This document shows, piece by piece, positions 23,747 through 33,569 of a stretch of DNA of 48,427 bases; positions within the stretch are counted from its first letter, which is position 1, and the number at the start of each line of letters is the position of its first letter. The position numbers were made by a program, and so were the translations under genes. This stretch comes from Lacisediminimonas sp. (lineage in GTDB: Bacteria; Pseudomonadota; Gammaproteobacteria; Burkholderiales; Burkholderiaceae_D). Below the pieces are notes generated by a model. That model was given only the letters and a program-made list of their open reading frames with translations. It searched no databases and had not been told where the DNA came from. The stretch covers positions 1-48,427 of the forward strand of contig NZ_JAUSNH010000047.1 in NCBI RefSeq assembly GCF_030645335.1. The letters run 5' to 3'.

Positions 23747-25480
23747 ATGCCGACCGAAAGCTTCATCCCCGGAAAAGACGCTTCGCTGGAATCGACCATC
23801 GCCACCATGCAAAAAAAGCTGGCGGCGCGGGGCTTCAAACTCAACGAGTCATCCTTGCTGCATGAAGTCGACAGCATCTGGTCAACCCACATGAAAGATA
23901 ACGACTGCCCGATGCTGTTTTCCAATGGCAAAGGCGCAACCGAACTGGCGGCGCGGGCCAGTGCCTATGGCGAATTTTTCGAGCGCCTGAACACCCATTA
24001 TTTCTGGACCCATTTCTATCTCGGCGAAACGCGCGCCAACCGTCCTTTCGTGCACTATCCGCAAGAGCGCTGGTTTGCCCCCACCGCGGATGGCAAGTGG
24101 CCCGAAGAGATGCTTAATCCAGCCTTGCATGACTTCTACAATCCGGATGGCGAAATCGATGGCGAAGTGCTGGTCGACCTGAACTCCGGCAATGTAGCGC
24201 GCGGCATCTGTGCCCTGCCCTACACCTGCCTGCGCGACGACTCGCAGTGCTACATCCCGGTCAATATCATTGGCAACCTGTACGTCAGCAATGGCATGGC
24301 CGCTGGCAATACGATGATGGAAGCAAGGACCCAGGCGCTGTCGGAAATCTTCGAGCGCCACATCAAGTACCGCGTCATCAGCGAGGGACTGTGCCTGCCC
24401 GAAGTACCCGACGAGGTGATCGCGCGCTTTCCGAATATCCAGGCCGGCATCAGCGGCCTGCGCAAGGCCGGTTTCGGCATACTGGTCAAGGACGCGTCGC
24501 TGGGCGGACTGTATCCGGTGATGAACGTCACGCTGGTACACCCGAAAGACCAAGGCGTGTTTTCCAGCTATGGCGCGCACCCGCGGCTGGAGATTGCGCT
24601 GGAACGGGCCATGACGGAGCTGCTGCAAGGGCGCGCGCTCGATTCGCTGGAAGGCTTCCCCGAACCCGGTTTTGACATGAGCGAAATCAATGCCGTGGCC
24701 AACCTGGAAATCCACTTTGTCGATTCCAGCGGCGTGATCAGCTGGAACTTCATGGGCGACACGCCGGATTTCCCGTTTGCCGACTGGAACTTCAGCAACA
24801 CCACCGAAGAGGACTATCACTGGCTGGTCGACTGCATTCACGGCGAAGGCCGCGATATTTATGTATCCGACTTCAGCGAGCAGGGCGCTTATAGCTGCCG
24901 CATCCTGGTGCCCGGCATGTCCGAGATTTATCCGGTCGAGGATCTTGAGTGGGAAAACAATAGCGTGGGCAACGCGATTCGCCCGGCGTTGCTGCGACTG
25001 TCCGACCTGAGCGACGACGAAGCGGCGAGCTTGCTGGCCGACCTGCAGACCATGAACCTGAATGACGAACGGCCGCTTTGGGAAATCCTCGGCCTGGCCG
25101 TTCCGGTCGGTACGCCATGGAAGCAATTGCGCATCGGCGAACTGAAAACCTTGCTGGCGCTGGCCATCGGCGACGAGGACGCGGTGCGTGAAGGCTGCGA
25201 CTGGCTGCATCACTTCAATGACTTGCTGCCGGCGCGGGCGCTGGTCTATCGCTGCATAGCCAGCATGCTCAACCTGGACAATGTCGACAACTACCGCCGG
25301 TCGCTGGTGCTGCTGTACGGCAGCGAATCCGTGCGCCAGGCCGAGGCCTTGCTGGCCCGCAGCGAGCGCTTCTTCGGGCTGGATCCCCTGGGCGTCGACA
25401 TGCAGGGAAGTGCGATGCACCAGACACTGCTGGCGGCCTATGACAAGCTGTTTGAAGCGGACCGGCCAGTGCCTGACTGA
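23747..25480 (+). CDS. ycaO: YcaO-domain protein (S12 methylthiotransferase accessory factor type)
   Basis: 577 residues, close to E. coli YcaO (586). The N-terminus ESFIPGKDASLESTIATMQ and FSNGKGATELAARASAYGEFFERL match that protein. YcaO proteins bind ATP and activate backbone amides; the E. coli member assists RimO in beta-methylthiolation of ribosomal protein S12. Further ATP-site segments are EARTQALSEIFERHIK and AHPRLEIALERAMTELLQGR. The C-terminal third is TPR-like helical. ATG 23747 fits the family start; an upstream extension is proline-rich and rejected. No peptide-precursor gene lies nearby, which argues against a RiPP role. RimO is not in the window. Confidence 0.93.
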   Translation: MPTESFIPGKDASLESTIATMQKKLAARGFKLNESSLLHEVDSIWSTHMKDNDCPMLFSNGKGATELAARASAYGEFFERLNTHYFWTHFYLGETRANRPFVHYPQERWFAPTADGKWPEEMLNPALHDFYNPDGEIDGEVLVDLNSGNVARGICALPYTCLRDDSQCYIPVNIIGNLYVSNGMAAGNTMMEARTQALSEIFERHIKYRVISEGLCLPEVPDEVIARFPNIQAGISGLRKAGFGILVKDASLGGLYPVMNVTLVHPKDQGVFSSYGAHPRLEIALERAMTELLQGRALDSLEGFPEPGFDMSEINAVANLEIHFVDSSGVISWNFMGDTPDFPFADWNFSNTTEEDYHWLVDCIHGEGRDIYVSDFSEQGAYSCRILVPGMSEIYPVEDLEWENNSVGNAIRPALLRLSDLSDDEAASLLADLQTMNLNDERPLWEILGLAVPVGTPWKQLRIGELKTLLALAIGDEDAVREGCDWLHHFNDLLPARALVYRCIASMLNLDNVDNYRRSLVLLYGSESVRQAEALLARSERFFGLDPLGVDMQGSAMHQTLLAAYDKLFEADRPVPD

Positions 25481-25643
25481 TGCCCGATTCCCGGCATGGC
25501 CGCATCGGTGCGCAGACAAGGCCGGCGATCTCGCGATAATATCCAAGGCGCACCGACGCGGCGCACGACAGGAAGGTGCCTGGCCAGCCATGCTCACGGC
25601 GCCACCAATAAGCCGCATTCCACCAACCCACCGGTAAGCTGCC

Positions 25644-26549
25644 ATGTACTTCTGCGTTTTTGAACACAACGGTTCGGCCAAACTTGGCTGCGCAACAGAC
25701 ACCGATTGCACCCGGGTCATCAATCTCACCGACGCCTGGCCCACCGGACCGGAATCGGCGCCGCGTGACGTGGCCGAGCTGGCGCGGATGGGCGAATCGG
25801 GCTTGGCCATCGCCAGGGAACTACTGCACAGCGGACTGGCCAGCGTTCCGGTCGAGGATGTCCGCCTGCTGGCGCCCGTCCCGCGACCGGGCAAGAATGT
25901 ATTTTGCGTCGGGCGCAATTATCGGGAACACATCATCGAAGGCAATATCGCCAAAGGGATCGCCCCCAATACCTTCCCCGAGCATATCGAGTTCTTCAGC
26001 AAGGCGGTAACGACGGTGATCGGCCATGGCGCGACCATTCCGTCCTACGCCGGCCTGACCAAAATGCTCGACTACGAAGCCGAACTGGCGATCGTGGTCG
26101 GTGCTGGCGGCCGCGACATTGCAGTGGCAGATGCCTTTGACGCCATATTCGGCTACACCATCGTCAATGACGTGACGGCGCGCGACCTGCAGCGCAAGCA
26201 CGGCCAGTGGTTCAAGGGCAAGAGCCTGGACCGGACTTGCCCGATGGGGCCTTGGGTCGCCCACAAGTCGGTCGTGCCCGACCCGGACGCGCTGGCGATA
26301 CGGCTGTGGGTCAATGGCGCAATCCGGCAGGACAGCAATACGGCAACGATGATCTTCAACATCGCAACCATCATCAACCAGCTTTCTGCCGGGCTGACGC
26401 TGGAGCCGGGTGACATCATTGCCACCGGAACACCGTCCGGCGTCGGCTACGCGATGCAGCCACCGCGCCCCTTGCAGGATGGGGATGTAGTGAGGATTGA
26501 GATCGAGTCGATCGGAACGCTGGAAAATACCGTGCATGACGATGCCTAG
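25644..26549 (+). CDS. Fumarylacetoacetate hydrolase (FAH) family protein
   Basis: 301 residues. The FAH fold covers hydrolases, decarboxylases and tautomerases acting on 2-oxo acids. Features are VFCVGRNYREHI, the metal-binding LDYEAELAIVVG (Glu-x-Glu), FGYTIVNDVTARDLQ (Asp), a DRTCPMGPW loop and EPGDIIATGTPSGVGY. The N-terminal 80 residues match the FAH N-terminal extension. The substrate is unknown: oxaloacetate decarboxylase, acylpyruvase and homoprotocatechuate-pathway isomerase remain possible. It stands alone between ycaO and the polysaccharide cluster, with a weak Shine-Dalgarno. Confidence 0.88.
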   Translation: MYFCVFEHNGSAKLGCATDTDCTRVINLTDAWPTGPESAPRDVAELARMGESGLAIARELLHSGLASVPVEDVRLLAPVPRPGKNVFCVGRNYREHIIEGNIAKGIAPNTFPEHIEFFSKAVTTVIGHGATIPSYAGLTKMLDYEAELAIVVGAGGRDIAVADAFDAIFGYTIVNDVTARDLQRKHGQWFKGKSLDRTCPMGPWVAHKSVVPDPDALAIRLWVNGAIRQDSNTATMIFNIATIINQLSAGLTLEPGDIIATGTPSGVGYAMQPPRPLQDGDVVRIEIESIGTLENTVHDDA

Positions 26550-26927
26550 GGCCAAGCGCTGGCCCGGCGTGCGCGCCGGACATGATCGGCGCGAACTCCT
26601 CATCAGAATCCATTAGCACCCATCAGGGCGATGGCCGATCACTGCCAGAATGGGCCGTGCAAGACTGGGGCAAGCCTTTTTCCCGCCCTTGCGCTGTGGT
26701 AAAGTTCGGCAGGTTTTGCTCTCCTTTTTTCGGCCTGCTGGCCCTGCCCGCGCTTGCTGATCGCAATACAGCATGGCGGTAGCGTGGAAAGAACACCGCC
26801 ACCATGCAATACCAGCAAGCCCCCCTGGCAATGCACTGACCAGCCACCCCGTCATTCCCAGTGGATTGCCCTCCATGTTGAACACCAGCGATCATTCCCG
26901 GCATGCGCCCGGGCAGGACACCCCCGG
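26550..26927. other. Long untranslated leader region of the polysaccharide cluster
   Basis: 378 nt without a supported gene. After the FAH stop, CCGGCG-TGCG-CGCCGG (26564-26579) is a strong 6-bp hairpin with no T-run. A T-rich patch with TAAAGT near 26700 might hold a promoter, but the -35 is poor. The ops element is at 26775-26785. A long leader between promoter and first gene is usual for RfaH-controlled operons. Confidence 0.55.
26775..26785 (+). promoter_or_regulatory. ops element (RfaH recruitment site)
   Basis: GGCGGTAGCGT matches the ops consensus exactly. RfaH binds this sequence in the non-template strand of paused RNA polymerase and carries transcription through long LPS, capsule or conjugation operons. 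It lies 143 nt before manC, the first gene of the cluster. TGGCGGT (26774-26780) and ACCGCCA (26795-26801) form a 7-bp hairpin around it. The rest of the JUMPstart consensus is not evident. Confidence 0.65.
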
Positions 26928-28427
26928 ATGAACCAGGCAGGATACCTATCAGACAAGATGACACCGGTGATACTTTGCGGCGGCTCCGGCACGCGCTTGT
27001 GGCCGCTCAGCCGCAAGAGCTTTCCAAAGCAGTTTGTACCGCTTATCGGTGACAAGAGCCTGTTGACCCTGACGCTTGAGCGGGTCGGGATGCTTGGCCC
27101 CAATCTGATCTGCGTAGCCGCTGAAGATCATCGATTCCTGATCACCGATGCAATGGATGACGCCGGGCTGCAGGGCCGGGTGATACTAGAACCGCAGGCG
27201 CGCAATACGGCTGCCGCCATCGCACTGGCTGCGATTGAAGTGGGCGACGATGGCCTGCTGCTGGTGTGCCCTGCGGATCACCACATACCGGACAGCGCCG
27301 TATTCCGGCGCGTGATCGAGCAAGGAATGCCCGCAGCACTGGCCGGATCGATCGTCACCTTCGGCGTGGTGCCGACGTTCCCGAGCACCGCCTACGGCTA
27401 TATCGAAGCCGGCAACGCCCTCGGCGCGGACAAGGATGTACGCGCTGTCCTGCGCTTTATTGAAAAGCCGTCCGCGGACAAGGCCACGGCCCTGCTGCTG
27501 GCCGGGAACGTGCTGTGGAATGCCGGCATTTTCCTGGCCCGGGCCGACGTTCTGCTGGACGCATTGCGCAAGCATGCGCCGGACATCCTGGATCAATGCG
27601 TTGCGGCGATGGCCGATTGCGACACCGACAAGCGCGACGGCCACCACTTTATCCGCCCGCAAGCTGCGCTGTTTTCAGCATGCCGGGCAGAGAGCATCGA
27701 TTACGCGGTCCTGGAGCACAACGACAACATCGCCGTGGTGCCGTTCGCGGGCATCTGGAGCGACGTCGGCAGCTGGAACGCCGTTGCCGGATTGACGCCG
27801 GCCGACGGCGACGGCAACCGCGTCGAGGGCCGCGGCGTCGTGCTGGGCGCGCGCAATACCTTCATCCATGCACCGCACCGCACCGTGGTCGCCCTGGGCA
27901 CCACCAACCTGCTGATCATCGACACGCCCGATGCGGTGCTGATTGCCGATCAGGACCATGCCGAACAGGTCAAGCACGTCGTCGGCACGCTCGAATCACG
28001 GCAACAACCAGAGGCCGGCATGCACCGCAAGGTCGGGCGCCCCTGGGGCTGGTACGACAGCATCGACGCAGGCGAGCGCTTCCAGGTCAAGCGCATCGCC
28101 GTCAAGCCGGGCGCCAGCCTGAGCTTGCAGATGCACCATCACCGCGCCGAACACTGGATCGTGGTGTGCGGCACTGCCGAGGTAACCCGCGGCGAGGAAA
28201 CTTTCCTGCTGACGGAAAACCAGTCAACCTACATCCCGGTCGGCGAAGTGCACCGCCTGCGCAATCCCGGCAAGACCATGCTGGAAATGATCGAGGTGCA
28301 GTCCGGCACCTACCTGGGTGAGGATGACATCGTGCGTCTTGAAGACCATTACGGACGCGCCGGGAATGGCATTGGCAATGGCAATGGCAAGGACAACGAC
28401 AAAAACGGGGACAAGCGCAATGGGTGA
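26928..28427 (+). CDS. manC: Mannose-1-phosphate guanylyltransferase / mannose-6-phosphate isomerase
   Basis: 499 residues, type II bifunctional. The N-terminal nucleotidyltransferase has [51 protein letters not shown] and [13 protein letters not shown]. The C-terminal cupin isomerase has [39 protein letters not shown] and [12 protein letters not shown]. It makes GDP-mannose for the next two genes. ATG 26928 has AGGA 9 nt upstream; ATG 26958 is possible. The C-terminus ends in an unusual Gly/Asn/Asp/Lys tail encoded partly by a hexanucleotide repeat, and the last 8 nt overlap fcl. Confidence 0.95.
   Translation: MNQAGYLSDKMTPVILCGGSGTRLWPLSRKSFPKQFVPLIGDKSLLTLTLERVGMLGPNLICVAAEDHRFLITDAMDDAGLQGRVILEPQARNTAAAIALAAIEVGDDGLLLVCPADHHIPDSAVFRRVIEQGMPAALAGSIVTFGVVPTFPSTAYGYIEAGNALGADKDVRAVLRFIEKPSADKATALLLAGNVLWNAGIFLARADVLLDALRKHAPDILDQCVAAMADCDTDKRDGHHFIRPQAALFSACRAESIDYAVLEHNDNIAVVPFAGIWSDVGSWNAVAGLTPADGDGNRVEGRGVVLGARNTFIHAPHRTVVALGTTNLLIIDTPDAVLIADQDHAEQVKHVVGTLESRQQPEAGMHRKVGRPWGWYDSIDAGERFQVKRIAVKPGASLSLQMHHHRAEHWIVVCGTAEVTRGEETFLLTENQSTYIPVGEVHRLRNPGKTMLEMIEVQSGTYLGEDDIVRLEDHYGRAGNGIGNGNGKDNDKNGDKRNG
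28365..28388 (+). repeat. Hexanucleotide repeat in the 3' end of manC
   Basis: Four AATGGC-type units (AATGGC, ATTGGC, AATGGC, AATGGC) encode the NGIGNGNG stretch. Unit gain or loss would keep frame and only change the length of a disordered tail, so this is probably neutral. Confidence 0.75.
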
Positions 28428-29397
28428 CAGGATTTTCGTGGCCGGCCATCGCGGCATGGTGGGATCGGCAATTGTCCGTCGCCTGCAGGCGGGTGCGCCA
28501 ACCACCCTGCTCACGCGCACACATGCCGAACTCGATCTCTGCAGCCAGGACGCCGTCAATCGCTTCTTTGCGGCAGAGCGACCCACCCAGGTTTACCTGG
28601 CTGCGGCAAAAGTCGGCGGCATCCATGCCAACGACACCTACCCGGCGCAATTCATTTACCAGAACCTGATGATCCAGGCCAATGTGATCGAGGCCGCTTT
28701 CCGGAATGGCGTCAAAAAGCTTCTGTTCCTCGGCTCCAGCTGCATTTATCCGCGCCTGGCAGCGCAGCCGATGCAGGAGTCCGCACTGCTCACGGGCGTA
28801 CTTGAACCGACCAATGAGCCATACGCGATCGCAAAAATCGCCGGCATCAAGCTGTGTGAAAGTTACAACCGTCAGTACGGCGCCACCCATGGCGTGGATT
28901 ACCGAAGTGTCATGCCGACGAACCTTTATGGCCCGGGCGACTCCTACCATCCTGAAAATTCACACGTGATACCGGCCTTGATCCGCCGCTTCCATGAAGC
29001 CAAAGCGGCGCGGGCGGCGTCGGTCGCGATCTGGGGTACCGGAACGCCAAGAAGGGAATTCCTGCATGTCGACGACATGGCGGCGGCCTGCGTGCACACC
29101 ATGAACCTCGACCTTGCCATCCATGCCGCCAACACCAGTCCGATGCAAAGCCACCTGAATGTCGGGTCCGGTGTCGACGTCACCATCGGCGAACTCGCCG
29201 CAACGGTTGCGCGCGTGGTCGGCTACGAAGGGCGGATCGATTTCGACACCAGCAAACCGGACGGCGCACCGCGCAAGCTGATGGACAGCACCCGTCTCAA
29301 TAATCTCGGCTGGCACGCCACGATCGCGCTCGAACCGGGCCTGGCCGACGCCTACCGCGACTTCCTGCAAAATTCACAACGAGACATTGTCCAATGA
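28420..29397 (+). CDS. fcl: GDP-L-fucose synthase
   Basis: 325 residues, an extended SDR. It epimerises and reduces GDP-4-keto-6-deoxymannose to GDP-L-fucose with NADPH. N-terminus [19 protein letters not shown], then [22 protein letters not shown], the catalytic [19 protein letters not shown] (Tyr and Lys) and [15 protein letters not shown] lies upstream of ATG, which overlaps manC by 8 nt. The next gene, gmd, supplies its substrate; the order fcl-gmd is the reverse of the common one. Confidence 0.95.
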   Translation: MGDRIFVAGHRGMVGSAIVRRLQAGAPTTLLTRTHAELDLCSQDAVNRFFAAERPTQVYLAAAKVGGIHANDTYPAQFIYQNLMIQANVIEAAFRNGVKKLLFLGSSCIYPRLAAQPMQESALLTGVLEPTNEPYAIAKIAGIKLCESYNRQYGATHGVDYRSVMPTNLYGPGDSYHPENSHVIPALIRRFHEAKAARAASVAIWGTGTPRREFLHVDDMAAACVHTMNLDLAIHAANTSPMQSHLNVGSGVDVTIGELAATVARVVGYEGRIDFDTSKPDGAPRKLMDSTRLNNLGWHATIALEPGLADAYRDFLQNSQRDIVQ

Positions 29398-30491
29398 GCC
29401 AGAATCCGCAAAAAGTCGCACTGATCACTGGCGTAACCGGACAGGACGGCGCCTATCTTGCCGAACTCTTGCTCGACAAGGGCTATATCGTTCATGGCAT
29501 CAAGCGCCGGACCTCGCTGATCAATACGGCCCGGATCGACCACCTGTACCAGGATCCGCATGAACAGCATGTGCGTTTCTTCCTGCATCACGGCGACATG
29601 ACTGATTCATCCAGCCTGATACGCATCATCCAGCAAACCCAGCCGGACGAAATTTACAATCTCGCAGCCCAGTCGCATGTGGCTGTCAGCTTTGAAGAGC
29701 CCGAGTACACCGCGAACTCGGATGCACTGGGCGTTTTGCGCGTGCTTGAAGCAATTCGCATCCTCGGCCTGGAGAAAAAGACGCGCTTCTACCAGGCGTC
29801 GACCAGCGAACTGTATGGACTGGTGCAGGAAACGCCGCAAAAAGAGACGACCCCGTTCTATCCGCGCAGCCCGTATGCGGTCGCCAAGCTGTACGGCTAC
29901 TGGATCGTCGTGAACTACCGCGAAGCGTATGGCATGTATGCCTGCAACGGTATCCTCTTCAACCATGAAAGTCCGATCCGCGGCGAGACATTCGTCACCC
30001 GCAAGATCACCCGGGCGCTGGCCCGGATCAAGCTCGGCCTGCAAGACCGCCTGTACCTGGGCAACCTGGACGCCAGGCGCGACTGGGGCCACGCCAAGGA
30101 TTATGTGGAAATGCAGTGGCTGATGCTGCAGCAAGCGCAGCCTGAAGACTTCGTGATTGCCACGGGTGTGCAATACAGCGTGCGCGACTTCGTCAATGCT
30201 GCGGCCGAGGAAATCGGCATCAAGATCCGCTGGGAAGGGGCCGGCATAGCCGAAACCGGCATCGACGCCAGCGGCAAGACCATCATCGCCATCGACCCCA
30301 AATACTTCCGCCCGACCGAAGTCGAGTCCTTGCTGGGCGATGCGAGCAAAGCCAGGAAGAAGCTCGGCTGGACGCCGAAGATCAGCTTCAATGAACTGGT
30401 CTGTGAAATGGTGCGGGAAGACTTGAAGGCCGCTGAGCGCGACGAACTCGTCAAGCAGCATGGATTCAAGACGATGGACTATAACGAATAG
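29394..30491 (+). CDS. gmd: GDP-mannose 4,6-dehydratase
   Basis: 365 residues, an extended SDR that makes GDP-4-keto-6-deoxy-D-mannose. Motifs are [77 protein letters not shown] (Tyr and Lys), [18 protein letters not shown] and the family-specific [18 protein letters not shown]. It overlaps fcl by 4 nt (ATGA). With manC and fcl it forms a complete route from mannose-1-P to GDP-L-fucose. The phosphomannomutase gene is not in the window. Confidence 0.97.
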   Translation: MSQNPQKVALITGVTGQDGAYLAELLLDKGYIVHGIKRRTSLINTARIDHLYQDPHEQHVRFFLHHGDMTDSSSLIRIIQQTQPDEIYNLAAQSHVAVSFEEPEYTANSDALGVLRVLEAIRILGLEKKTRFYQASTSELYGLVQETPQKETTPFYPRSPYAVAKLYGYWIVVNYREAYGMYACNGILFNHESPIRGETFVTRKITRALARIKLGLQDRLYLGNLDARRDWGHAKDYVEMQWLMLQQAQPEDFVIATGVQYSVRDFVNAAAEEIGIKIRWEGAGIAETGIDASGKTIIAIDPKYFRPTEVESLLGDASKARKKLGWTPKISFNELVCEMVREDLKAAERDELVKQHGFKTMDYNE

Positions 30492-30505
30492 TCCGCGCAC
30501 ACAGA

Positions 30506-32272
30506 ATGCTCATATTACTGAAGCGCTTATGGCGTCACATTGCGCCGGCCAGGCGCATACAACTGGGCGCGCTCCTTTGCGTGATGTTTGCCGCCTCGTT
30601 TGCTGAACTATTCAGTATCGGCATGGTGATCCCGTTCCTTGGCGTTCTCACGACCCCCGAGGTCATCTACGCGCACAAGTTTGTCCAGCCCCTGGCGGTC
30701 TTTTTTAATCTGAATAGCCCGCGGGATTTACTGTTGCCGACAACGCTGGTCTTCGTTACGGCGGTCATTCTTTCGGCGATTGTCCGTTTTTCGCTGGTCT
30801 GGCTGCAAACACGGATCAGTATGGGAATCGTGACGGAAATGGCAGTGGACACCTATTGGAGGACACTTCACCAGCCGTATGCTGCCCACATTGCCAGGAA
30901 TAGCAGCGAGATCATTTCGAGCATATTGACCAAAGTAAACGGCGGTATCGGCGCCACCATCGGCCCGCTTTTGCTGGTGGTCAGTTCGACCCTCATCACG
31001 GCGACGATCCTGGTCGCACTGATCATGTTCGATCCGGTGGTCGCCTTGTCTTCATTCCTTGGCTTCGGCACCATTTACGCGCTGATTGTATTCGTTACCA
31101 AAAAGCGCCTCGCCCGCGACAGCTTGCGGATCAGCCAGTCTTCCAATGAAGTTGTCAAAGTCTTGCAAGAGGGGCTCGGCGGCATTCGCGATGTCCTTCT
31201 TGACGGCACCCAACAGACTTACACCACGGCCTATCGCAATGCTGAAGTCCGGTTAAGAAGCGCGCAGGCAAGCATCCAGATAATCAGCACGGCGCCCAAG
31301 TTCACGATCGAAGCACTCGGCATCGTGGTGATTGCGGCGATTGCCTATTCGCTTTCCACCCGGCCCGGCGGGATTGTCACCGTCATTCCTATCCTTGGCG
31401 CGCTGGCGATCGGCGCGCAAAAGTTATTGCCCGTTCTGCAACAGGCATACTCAAGCTGGGCGCTGATCCAGGGCGCGCGCGAGTCGCTCAGGGATATCCT
31501 GGACCTGCTCGACCAGCCACTTCCCGAATCAATCGGTTTGCCACGCAGGTTTTCAGAAATTTCGTACCAGCGTGAAATCCGGCTTGAAAATATCGCATTC
31601 CAATACAACCCGCAGTCGCCTTACGTGCTGCGCAATATCTGTTTGTCCCTGCCCAAGGGCGGGCGAATCGGCTTTATCGGCACCACCGGCAGCGGCAAAA
31701 GCACCTTGCTCGATATCCTGATGGGGCTGCTGTCTCCCACGACGGGGAGCCTGGTCATCGATGATGCGGCATTGACAGCGGCCAACCAGCCGGCCTGGCA
31801 GGCGCACATTGCGCACGTTCCCCAGGCGATTTTCCTGTCGGATGCAACGATTGCGGAAAACATCGCTTTTGGCTTGCCTCGCCACGAAGTCGACCTGGAT
31901 CGCGTCAAGTCGGCCGCCCGCAAAGCTCAGATTGCGGACGACATCGAGTCGTGGACGGGGCGATACGATACTATGGTCGGCGAACGGGGCGTCAAGCTTT
32001 CCGGCGGGCAACGTCAGCGCATCGGCATTGCGCGCGCTCTGTACAAACAGGCAGATGTGATCATCTTTGACGAGGCCACCAGTGCGCTCGACAATGAGAC
32101 TGAACAGGCGGTCATGCAGGCAATAGAAAATCTCGGGAATGAGGTAACGGTCATCATGATTGCGCATCGCCTGACAACACTCAGAAACTGCACCCGGATT
32201 GTCGAACTCGATAACGGCGAAATTGCAAGAGTCGGGACGTATGCCGACATTATTGAAAGTCGGGCCAGTTAG
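30506..32272 (+). CDS. ABC exporter (fused membrane and ATPase domains), lipid-linked glycan flippase-like
   Basis: 588 residues. Six predicted spans lie in the N-terminal half (for example LGALLCVMFAASFAELFSIG, LPTTLVFVTAVILSAIVRFSL and IGPLLLVVSSTLITATILVAL). An ATPase domain follows with Walker A GTTGSGKST, signature KLSGGQRQRIGIARAL, Walker B ADVIIFDEATSALD and a His switch MIAHR. It acts as a dimer in the inner membrane. Inside a glycan cluster with no Wzx in view it most likely flips a lipid-linked saccharide, as PglK does, or exports a lipid or peptide (inference). It begins 14 nt after gmd with no clear Shine-Dalgarno. Confidence 0.88.
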   Translation: MLILLKRLWRHIAPARRIQLGALLCVMFAASFAELFSIGMVIPFLGVLTTPEVIYAHKFVQPLAVFFNLNSPRDLLLPTTLVFVTAVILSAIVRFSLVWLQTRISMGIVTEMAVDTYWRTLHQPYAAHIARNSSEIISSILTKVNGGIGATIGPLLLVVSSTLITATILVALIMFDPVVALSSFLGFGTIYALIVFVTKKRLARDSLRISQSSNEVVKVLQEGLGGIRDVLLDGTQQTYTTAYRNAEVRLRSAQASIQIISTAPKFTIEALGIVVIAAIAYSLSTRPGGIVTVIPILGALAIGAQKLLPVLQQAYSSWALIQGARESLRDILDLLDQPLPESIGLPRRFSEISYQREIRLENIAFQYNPQSPYVLRNICLSLPKGGRIGFIGTTGSGKSTLLDILMGLLSPTTGSLVIDDAALTAANQPAWQAHIAHVPQAIFLSDATIAENIAFGLPRHEVDLDRVKSAARKAQIADDIESWTGRYDTMVGERGVKLSGGQRQRIGIARALYKQADVIIFDEATSALDNETEQAVMQAIENLGNEVTVIMIAHRLTTLRNCTRIVELDNGEIARVGTYADIIESRAS

Positions 32273-32292
32273 CGCCTGTTTTTTGGAACCAG

Positions 32293-32859
32293 ATGCAAGC
32301 GGCCCTTTTTCTCGATCGCGATGGCGTTATCAACGTCGACTCCGGATATGTGCACCGGCCTGAGGACTTTCATTACGTCGACGGTATTTTCGATATTGCC
32401 CGCGAGGCCCGCAGGCTCGGCTATCGCTTGGTGGTGATTACCAACCAGGCCGGCATCGCGCGTGGCTATTACACCGAGAAGCAGTTCCTTGGGCTGACCG
32501 ACTGGATGTGCGAACGATTTGTGAAAGAGCAGGCGCCGATCGATCGTGTTTATTTTTCGCCTTACCATCCGACTGAGGGAGTGGGTATTTACAAGCTGGA
32601 CCATATCTCGCGAAAGCCGCATCCAGGCATGATTCTCCAGGCCCAGCGCGAACTCGACATCGATTTGCGGGGCTCGATCCTGATCGGCGACAAGCACAGC
32701 GATATCCAGGCCGGGCTCGCCGCCGGCGTCGGCACCAACATACTCGTGCAAGCAGAAACCGGGGGAATCTCGCCCGACGCCGGCGACTATTTGCGGATCA
32801 GGGCGCTGCGCGAGGCACTGCCACTCCTGGCAGGTCATCATCAAAGGTGTTCCCAATGA
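32293..32859 (+). CDS. HAD-IIIA phosphatase, heptose-bisphosphatase (GmhB)-like, zinc site lost
   Basis: 188 residues. HAD motifs are ALFLDRDGVINVDSGYV (two Asp), VVITNQAGIARG, SRKPHPGM (Lys) and LIGDKHSDIQAG. This is the GmhB/HisB-N family, which removes the 7-phosphate of heptose 1,7-bisphosphate. GmhB normally has a Cys-rich zinc loop (YCPHH and CxCRKP). Here the equivalents are YFSPYHP and HISRKP, so the Cys ligands are absent. Its neighbours are a heptose kinase-like and a guanylyltransferase-like gene, which supports the role. It overlaps the next gene by 4 nt. Confidence 0.85.
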   Translation: MQAALFLDRDGVINVDSGYVHRPEDFHYVDGIFDIAREARRLGYRLVVITNQAGIARGYYTEKQFLGLTDWMCERFVKEQAPIDRVYFSPYHPTEGVGIYKLDHISRKPHPGMILQAQRELDIDLRGSILIGDKHSDIQAGLAAGVGTNILVQAETGGISPDAGDYLRIRALREALPLLAGHHQRCSQ

Positions 32860-33569
32860 AATTGCTGGTCCTGGCCGGAGGTTTCGGCACACGGCTGCAA
32901 TCCGTGCTGCCGACAACCCCCAAGGCCCTGGCGCCGATTGGCGACACACCGTTCCTTGCGTTGCAACTGGAGAACTGGATTGCCCAAGGGGTCGATTCCT
33001 TTACTTTCCTTCTTCACCACCAGGCTGACCAGATCCTGGATTTCCTGGAGGGCATGAAATCCGGAATGCTCAAGGATTGCGAGGTCAACAGCGTGATCGA
33101 GCCGCAAGCGCTGGACACTGGCGGCGCCGTGGCCTATGCGGTCAGGACCTTCGGCCTGGAAGGTGAATTCCTGGTCGCCAATGCCGACACCTGGCTGGGC
33201 TCGGGAGTACGGGAACTCGCGGCATCCACGGGGCCCGCGATAGCGGTGCTCCGGCTGGCTGACGCCAGCCGCTATGGCCAGGTGCAATTTGACGACAAAC
33301 ACAGGGTGACCGCCTTCGCGGAAAAGAAAGCTGATGGCGGTGCCGGCTGGATCAACGCCGGGCTTTGCCGCCTGCCAGCCAGCTTGTTCAGTGATTGGGA
33401 CGGGCAGAAATTTTCCCTTGAGCGACAGACATATCCGGACTTGGTCCGGAAGGGTGAACTGCAGGCGATTGAGCTGAAAGCCGATTTCATCGATATCGGC
33501 ATTCCCGCGGACTATCAGCGATTTTGCCGGTGGATCAAAGAGAACCGAGCGAGTGCATTATGCAATTAG
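32856..33569 (+). CDS. Sugar-1-phosphate nucleotidyltransferase, HddC-like
   Basis: 237 residues. The nucleotidyltransferase signature KLLVLAGGFGTRLQSVLPTT-PKALAPIGDTPFL and the metal Asp in LVANADTW are present, with FAEKKADGGAGWINAGLC. The small size and neighbours match D-glycero-alpha-D-manno-heptose-1-phosphate guanylyltransferase (HddC), giving GDP-heptose. The start is the second ATG (32856): AAAGG lies upstream and the ATGA overlaps the phosphatase stop. It overlaps the kinase gene by 10 nt. A different hexose-1-phosphate substrate is possible. Confidence 0.85.
   Translation: MKLLVLAGGFGTRLQSVLPTTPKALAPIGDTPFLALQLENWIAQGVDSFTFLLHHQADQILDFLEGMKSGMLKDCEVNSVIEPQALDTGGAVAYAVRTFGLEGEFLVANADTWLGSGVRELAASTGPAIAVLRLADASRYGQVQFDDKHRVTAFAEKKADGGAGWINAGLCRLPASLFSDWDGQKFSLERQTYPDLVRKGELQAIELKADFIDIGIPADYQRFCRWIKENRASALCN

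Noticed and set aside
23882-25918. 678-codon open frame on the minus strand opposite ycaO and the FAH gene
   Set aside because: The plus strand has two clear conserved proteins here. The minus frame shows no domain and is a GC-rich antisense shadow.
26564-26579. GC hairpin after the FAH gene as an intrinsic terminator
   Set aside because: Six-bp GC stem without any T-run; not enough to call termination.
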